Source: Desulfosporosinus acididurans (GTDB lineage Bacteria > Bacillota > Desulfitobacteriia > Desulfitobacteriales > Desulfitobacteriaceae). From it: a stretch of 64,000 nucleotides of DNA. This document shows positions 59,387 to 64,000 of this stretch, piece by piece. Below the pieces are notes generated by a model. That model searched no databases and was not told the origin of the DNA. It saw nothing but the letters and a program-made list of their open reading frames with translations. The DNA is taken from contig NZ_LDZY01000005.1 of assembly GCF_001029285.1 (NCBI RefSeq), positions 1-64,000 on the forward strand, in the 5' to 3' direction. Positions within the stretch are counted from its first letter, which is position 1, and each line of letters opens with the position of its first letter. The translations under genes were made by a program, and so were the position numbers.

Positions 59387-60688
59387 TTATTGAATAACTT
59401 CATAAACGTACTTACTGGGCTTCGGTTTTATATTGCTGAAGGAATATGCCTGTTTCACCATTTCCACAGCTTCTTGATAATCCTTCAGATTTGTATGCAA
59501 AATGCAAATCGTATCCTCCGAACTAACCTTATCCCCGACTTTCTTCACCATGGTAACTCCTGCCGAAAAATCTATGACATCTTCTTTCTTCTTTCGTCCT
59601 GCGCCGAGCAGCATAGCAGTAACACCAATCTTTTCAGCATCAATGGCTGAAACATATCCCTTACCTGGGGCTTTAACTTCAATATGGCAGCCGCTTTGGG
59701 GAAGTAACATGGGTTCGTCAACAACCTTTGAATTTCCGCCTTGAATTTCTATCAACTCTTTGAACGTTTCAACGGCTCTGCCGGAATTAATGACATGACT
59801 AAGTTCCGAATAAGCGGCATCAAAATCCTTGAAGGCACCTCCTAAAACAGTCATATAAGATGCCAGAGTCAGCGCAATAGTCGTTTCATCGTCTGCTCCT
59901 TGTCCCTTCAAGATTTCAATAGCTTCTTTTACCTCATTAGCATTTCCCACTTCATGACCAAGAGGCTGACTCATATCTGTAACAACGGCAATTGTTTTTC
60001 TATTCAGCGATTTCCCGATTTCCACCATCGTCTCAGCTAATTCAATCGCCTCGGGAACGGATTTCATAAAGGCCCCGGAACCAACTTTGACATCCAGCAC
60101 TATGCAATCAGCACCAGAGGCTATTTTTTTGCTCATAATGCTGCTGGCGATCAATGGTATGCTGTCAACAGTTGCCGTCACATCACGAAGGGCATAGATC
60201 TTCTTATCCGCGGGCGTCAAATTGGAACTCTGCCCGACAATGGCCATATTATATTTATTGACATTATTTACAAACGTCTCTCTATCCAGCTCTGTCTTAA
60301 AGCCTTGTATAGACTCTAATTTGTCTATAGTACCGCCTGTATGTCCTAATCCTCTTCCAGACATTTTAGCAACGGGTACTCCCGCAGATGCAACAAGCGG
60401 GATAATAACCAAACTAAGCTTATCACCTACGCCTCCCGAAGAATGTTTATCAACTTTAATCCCCTGAATTGCCGATAAATCGTTTCTATCTCCAGAATCC
60501 ACAAATGATAACGTCAGGTCGGCGATTTCTCGTTTATTCATTCCTTTAAAGTAAACAGCCATGAGAAATGCTGACATTTGATAATCAGGAATTTCGTTGT
60601 TAACATATCCCTGAACTATATAGGAAATTTCGTTGGTATTTAAAGCTTCGCCACGTTTTTTCTTTTGTATCAAATCAACCATTCTCAT
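59387..60688 (-). CDS. pdp: Pyrimidine-nucleoside phosphorylase
   Basis: Phosphorolysis of uridine/thymidine to the base and pentose-1-phosphate. About 433 residues. Family motifs are VDKHSSGGVGDKLSLVIIP, SGRGLGHTGGTIDKLESIQG, KIASGADCIVLDVKVGSGAF and a C-terminal HIEVKAPGKGYVSAIDAEKI domain. The ATG at 60688, ten bases after AGGTGA, is preferred. It follows deoB, whose product it feeds. Confidence 0.93.
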   Translation of the reverse strand: MRMVDLIQKKKRGEALNTNEISYIVQGYVNNEIPDYQMSAFLMAVYFKGMNKREIADLTLSFVDSGDRNDLSAIQGIKVDKHSSGGVGDKLSLVIIPLVASAGVPVAKMSGRGLGHTGGTIDKLESIQGFKTELDRETFVNNVNKYNMAIVGQSSNLTPADKKIYALRDVTATVDSIPLIASSIMSKKIASGADCIVLDVKVGSGAFMKSVPEAIELAETMVEIGKSLNRKTIAVVTDMSQPLGHEVGNANEVKEAIEILKGQGADDETTIALTLASYMTVLGGAFKDFDAAYSELSHVINSGRAVETFKELIEIQGGNSKVVDEPMLLPQSGCHIEVKAPGKGYVSAIDAEKIGVTAMLLGAGRKKKEDVIDFSAGVTMVKKVGDKVSSEDTICILHTNLKDYQEAVEMVKQAYSFSNIKPKPSKYVYEVIQ

Positions 60689-60720
60689 AAAAATCAAATC
60701 ACCTCATTTACTGCCGTTTC

Positions 60721-61893
60721 TCAATCATTTCTAATTTCAGCCAAGAAACTTTTTCCTACTGGAAGAGGATCAAGGCCTAAATACTCAGCGACAGTCGCCC
60801 CCAGATCGGCAAACGTTGATCTCACTCCCAGATTCACTCCATGTTTGACGCTTTGCCCATAAACCAGCAGCGGAACATATTCTCTTGTATGATCAGTTCC
60901 CGGGAATGTTGGATCGCAGCCATGATCAGCCGTTATGACCAGCAAATCCTCCGGGCGCAGAAGCGCCACTAGTTCCGGCAAACGTTGGTCGAAATCCTTC
61001 AAAGCTTGAACATAACCCTCCACATTATTCCTGTGGCCATACACCATATCAAAGTCTACGAGGTTTGTCATTATCAAACCGACGTTCGTCTTAGTCATAT
61101 AGGCCAAAGTATTATCAACGCCATCCATATTGCTCTTCGTTGAACAAAAATCGGTAATCCCCTTACCCGCGTAAATGTCGCGAATTTTTCCAACAGCATT
61201 GACTGCGAGACCCTGTTCTGAAATGTATTCTAATAACGTTTTACGAGGTGGTTCCAAGGCAAAATCGTGCCGATGCGAAGTTCGATAAAATTCGCCGACT
61301 TGTCCGAGAAATGGACGAGCAATAACCCTCCCTACTTGTAAATCACCAGTTAACATTTCACGAGCAAGCTTACAAAAATGCATTAATTCCGGCAAGGGAA
61401 CAACTTCTTCATGGGCCGCAACCTGAAATACTGAATCCGCAGAAGTATAGACAATAGGTTTTCCCGTTCTCAGATGTTCTTCACCCAAGCGCTGGATAAT
61501 TTCTGTTCCTGAAGCAACTTCGTTGCCGAGTACACCGCGACCGATTGCCTTCTCGTAACGAGCAATGAACTCCTGCGGGAACCCCTGAGGAAAGGTTGGG
61601 AGCGCGTTCTCTAAAATAACTCCCGCCATTTCCCAATGGCCGCTGGTGGTATCCTTGCCTCGAGAAGCCTCTGCCATTTTGCCATAACATCCTTTGGGGT
61701 TTGATTGGGCATGCACACCTTTAATCCGGTAAATATTTCCTAGTCCCAGCGATTCCAGATTAGGGAGTTCCAGCCCCCCCACAGCTTCGGCAATATTATG
61801 CAACGTATTGCTTCCTGCGTCTCCATAATTACAGGCATCAGGCATTTCTCCGATACCGACACTGTCTAAGACAATAATAATACTGCGCTTCAT
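60721..61893 (-). CDS. deoB: Phosphopentomutase
   Basis: Interconverts pentose 1- and 5-phosphates in nucleoside salvage. Alkaline-phosphatase-fold metalloenzyme: [20 protein letters not shown], the threonine in [33 protein letters not shown] and [20 protein letters not shown] (metal ligands). 390 residues. Between xerD and pdp. Confidence 0.95.
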   Translation of the reverse strand: MKRSIIIVLDSVGIGEMPDACNYGDAGSNTLHNIAEAVGGLELPNLESLGLGNIYRIKGVHAQSNPKGCYGKMAEASRGKDTTSGHWEMAGVILENALPTFPQGFPQEFIARYEKAIGRGVLGNEVASGTEIIQRLGEEHLRTGKPIVYTSADSVFQVAAHEEVVPLPELMHFCKLAREMLTGDLQVGRVIARPFLGQVGEFYRTSHRHDFALEPPRKTLLEYISEQGLAVNAVGKIRDIYAGKGITDFCSTKSNMDGVDNTLAYMTKTNVGLIMTNLVDFDMVYGHRNNVEGYVQALKDFDQRLPELVALLRPEDLLVITADHGCDPTFPGTDHTREYVPLLVYGQSVKHGVNLGVRSTFADLGATVAEYLGLDPLPVGKSFLAEIRND

Positions 61894-61934
61894 AATTCGG
61901 CCTCCATCTACACTTTAAATAATTTCAAACATTG

Positions 61935-62843
61935 TTATTCATCATTTTTTCGTTCAGCACGCGGATGGGACTTATTAAAAACATCTAACAAGCGTTTTCT
62001 TGTTAAATGCGTATAGATCTGAGTTGTAGAAATATCAGTGTGGCCTAATAACTCTTGTACGGAACGCAGATCTGCACCGTGATCCAACAAGTGAGTTGCA
62101 AAACTATGCCTAAACATATGAGGCGAAATCCTTTTCTCGAGAGCATGAGACGCTCCCCATTTTTGCAGAATGAAGGTTACTCCTTGACGAGTTAGAGTAT
62201 GACCATGCGCATTTACGAATAAGAAATCACTCGCGGTCTTTCCGCACATACGCTTTCTTGCACCGTTTATATAACGAGTAATAGCCCGTATCGCTGGTTC
62301 TCCCAATGGCACGATCCGTTCCTTATTCCCCTTTCCCAGGCAGCGTATATACCCTACATCCAAGGATACATCTCCGACGCGGAGATTAATTAACTCTGAG
62401 ACGCGTAAACCGCTTCCATAGAGAATTTCCAAGATTGCCAAATCTCGTGAAGCAGCATCCGTTGTCTCATTCGTTTCTAATAGTTTGGCCATTGTTCCTT
62501 CAGACAACACTTTGGGAAGAGATTGATTCAGCTTCGGAGTAACAAGATATGTGCTGGGATTGTCACTTCGTTTCCCTTCCTCCATTAAAAAGGCAAAAAA
62601 ACCTCGCAAGGTCGCATTGCACCTGGCAATACTTCGAGGTGATTTACCCTGTTCTTTCCAGTAAAGCAGAAATAAGAAGAGATCATTAGGCTCGCATCTC
62701 AAAAGATCGGTTTCCCTCTGCTCAAGGAACACAACAAGCTGGCGCAAATCACGTTCGTAAGCCTGACGAGTATTCAAGGAAAGCCCTCGTTCGACATTCA
62801 GAAACGTAATATATTGCTGTAAAAGCTGTTCTGTGGAGATCAT
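61935..62843 (-). CDS. xerD: Tyrosine recombinase XerD
   Basis: A 302-residue site-specific recombinase resolving chromosome dimers. The N-terminal core-binding domain is LLQQYITFLNVERGLSLNTR. Catalytic residues: Arg in ILYGSGLRVSELINLRVGDV, Lys in CLGKGNKERIVPLG, HMFRHSFATHLLDHGADLRS and LLGHTDISTTQIYTHLTRKR (Tyr). Neighbours yqzK and deoB are the same as in Bacillus, which supports XerD over XerC. Confidence 0.93.
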   Translation of the reverse strand: MISTEQLLQQYITFLNVERGLSLNTRQAYERDLRQLVVFLEQRETDLLRCEPNDLFLFLLYWKEQGKSPRSIARCNATLRGFFAFLMEEGKRSDNPSTYLVTPKLNQSLPKVLSEGTMAKLLETNETTDAASRDLAILEILYGSGLRVSELINLRVGDVSLDVGYIRCLGKGNKERIVPLGEPAIRAITRYINGARKRMCGKTASDFLFVNAHGHTLTRQGVTFILQKWGASHALEKRISPHMFRHSFATHLLDHGADLRSVQELLGHTDISTTQIYTHLTRKRLLDVFNKSHPRAERKNDE

Positions 62844-62942
62844 ATAATCCCCCCTTTTAAAGTCAAAAATGCATTTAAATTCTACTAAATTCTACATAGA
62901 TAAGCACTTTTCCTTGTTTACTCTGAATTTTGAGGAAAATTA

Positions 62943-63167
62943 TTACTCTTTCTGAGAGATAGGGAATAATTGCAAAACAGACTTTGTCCATCCGGGCGCT
63001 TCAACTTTCATCGGATTTCCCATAGGCTTATCTTCATTATGAAGCAATGATGAAACCCAAATATTACAGACAACTGCAAGTTTCGGGAGCAACACCGCAA
63101 GTAAAATCAGGAGGAGAAATACCCGTCCCAAATATAAGAAAAAGTCTCCCCAATGTTTTTTTGGCAT
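62943..63167 (-). CDS. DUF4227 (YqzK-like) membrane protein
   Basis: A 74-residue protein with one strong membrane helix (GRVFLLLILLAVLLPKLAVV) and a short polar tail ending APGWTKSVLQLFPISQKE. Size, topology and place just upstream of xerD match Bacillus YqzK. Function unknown. Confidence 0.65.
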   Translation of the reverse strand: MPKKHWGDFFLYLGRVFLLLILLAVLLPKLAVVCNIWVSSLLHNEDKPMGNPMKVEAPGWTKSVLQLFPISQKE

Positions 63168-63221
63168 GACTCTACCTCCTATCTTTAAAGCTTATGCAAC
63201 TCACGATTGTCCTTATCCCCC

Positions 63222-63287
63222 AAAAAATCAGGACCGTGTTTTAGTCGGTCCTAAAAAAAAGAGTGAAATCATATCACGATTTCACTC
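63222..63287 (-). terminator. Tandem terminators of ald
   Basis: On the minus strand GAGTGAAATC / GATTTCACTC (63261-63287) is followed by eight Ts. A second hairpin AGGACCG / CGGTCCT (63230-63252) is followed by six Ts. Confidence 0.85.
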
Positions 63288-63338
63288 GAAGTCACTTCTC
63301 AGAATAGTCTGCTTTAACAATGCCGTTCTTGACACCTG

Positions 63339-64000
63339 CTAGAGCAAAGCTTCTTCTAAAGGCGTATACATAATATTTAATGATTCAGCAACAGCTTTGT
63401 AAGTTAATTTACCGTTAATAACATTTATTCCTTTGCGCAGCGAGCGATTTTCTTGGAGTGCCTTAAAATATCCTTTATTTGCAATATCCAAGGCATAACC
63501 TAAAGTAACATTGGTCAGCGCAAAAGTCGAAGTTCGGGCGACTGCTCCAGGCATATTAGCGACCGAATAGTGTACCACACCGTGTTTAATATAGACCGGA
63601 TCACTATGGGTAGTGACTCGATCGATGGTTTCTATGCTGCCTCCTTGGTCAATAGCCACGTCAACGATAACACTTCCGGGAGTCATGGTTTTTACCATTT
63701 CTTCCGTAACCAAGTGGGGTGCACGTGCACCAGGAATAAGCACAGCTCCGACAAGCAGATCGGCCCGAGCGACACTGGCAGCAATATTATAAGGGTTCGA
63801 CATAAGAGTTTTAACTCGCCCGTTAAAAAGATCATCAATTTCGCGAAGCCGTTGAGCGCTTTTTTCAATTAGAATGACATTGGCACCCATTCCAACAGCC
63901 ATTTTAGCCGCATTTGTACCCACAATTCCTCCGCCGATAATCGTAACTTTAGCCGGCGACACACCAGGAACCCCACCTAACAACATTCCTTTTCCGCCAT
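63339..64000 (-). CDS. ald: Alanine dehydrogenase (C-terminal part; 5' end outside the window)
   Basis: The frame is open to the window edge and begins inside [20 protein letters not shown], so the first ~150 residues are missing. The NAD domain [20 protein letters not shown], then [20 protein letters not shown] and [20 protein letters not shown] are diagnostic. It catalyses reversible oxidative deamination of alanine; in sporulating bacteria it is needed for efficient sporulation. Confidence 0.94.
   Translation of the reverse strand, partial: GGKGMLLGGVPGVSPAKVTIIGGGIVGTNAAKMAVGMGANVILIEKSAQRLREIDDLFNGRVKTLMSNPYNIAASVARADLLVGAVLIPGARAPHLVTEEMVKTMTPGSVIVDVAIDQGGSIETIDRVTTHSDPVYIKHGVVHYSVANMPGAVARTSTFALTNVTLGYALDIANKGYFKALQENRSLRKGINVINGKLTYKAVAESLNIMYTPLEEALL

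Overview
The window looks like a chromosomal segment of a low-to-mid GC, endospore-forming, strictly anaerobic Firmicute, most likely a Desulfosporosinus/Desulfitobacterium-type member of the Peptococcaceae. This is inferred from spoIIA, spoVA and ytaF sporulation genes, strong AGGAGG ribosome sites with frequent TTG/GTG starts, T-box, L-box and ykkC-class leaders, and a large c-type-cytochrome and molybdoenzyme respiratory operon. No rRNA, tRNA, CRISPR array, prophage or intact insertion sequence was seen.

Layout. 1-5.5 kb: a frameshifted small ORF, an amidohydrolase, a TnpB relic, an EmrAB-type efflux pair, a flavodoxin-like protein and a small membrane protein. 5.5-17.1 kb: amino-acid synthesis. 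proCBA lies behind a T-box. ilvE-ilvB-ilvN-ilvC-leuB lies behind a ykkC-class (probably ppGpp) riboswitch, with a relic of leuD between ilvC and leuB. hom-thrB follows on the other strand. 17.1-20.7 kb: a thioredoxin-reductase-like flavoprotein lacking NADPH motifs, a DUF302 protein, a small ferredoxin/FmdB cluster and an AraC-type regulator.

20.8-29.7 kb is the most unusual part. One minus-strand operon reads: trihaem membrane cytochrome c, two YeeE/YedE-type sulfur-transport proteins, a Tat-exported molybdopterin oxidoreductase, its 4Fe-4S subunit, an NrfD-type membrane subunit, a Rieske protein, cytochrome b6, a subunit-IV-like protein and a multihaem cytochrome c. The second YeeE/YedE protein is split by an in-frame TGA at the family's conserved Cys-Pro-Gly-Thr. 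A textbook bacterial SECIS hairpin follows the TGA, so I read it as one selenoprotein. A CsoR/CstR-type regulator at 34 kb lacks the copper-site histidine, and GC-tract palindromes lie upstream of the operon. Together these suggest persulfide or sulfane-sulfur control.

30-34.3 kb holds small regulatory and Fe-S genes (MerR, IscU-like, HAD, Mrp, NifX-like, DUF134, CsoR-like) and two copies of a short repeat at gene ends. 34.4-46.1 kb is housekeeping: lytic transglycosylase, coaE, ytaF, ABC-F, thpR, scpB, scpA, trpS, M50 protease, a DHH-CBS-tRNA nucleotidyltransferase fusion and an LCP protein. 46.3-64 kb keeps the Bacillus gene neighbourhood (yqzK, xerD, deoB, pdp, dacF, spoIIA, spoVA, lysA), but the spoIIA operon is inverted. 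A three-gene HgdC/DUF2229 set is inserted before lysA, and lysA has a lysine riboswitch. The last gene, ald, runs off the end of the window.
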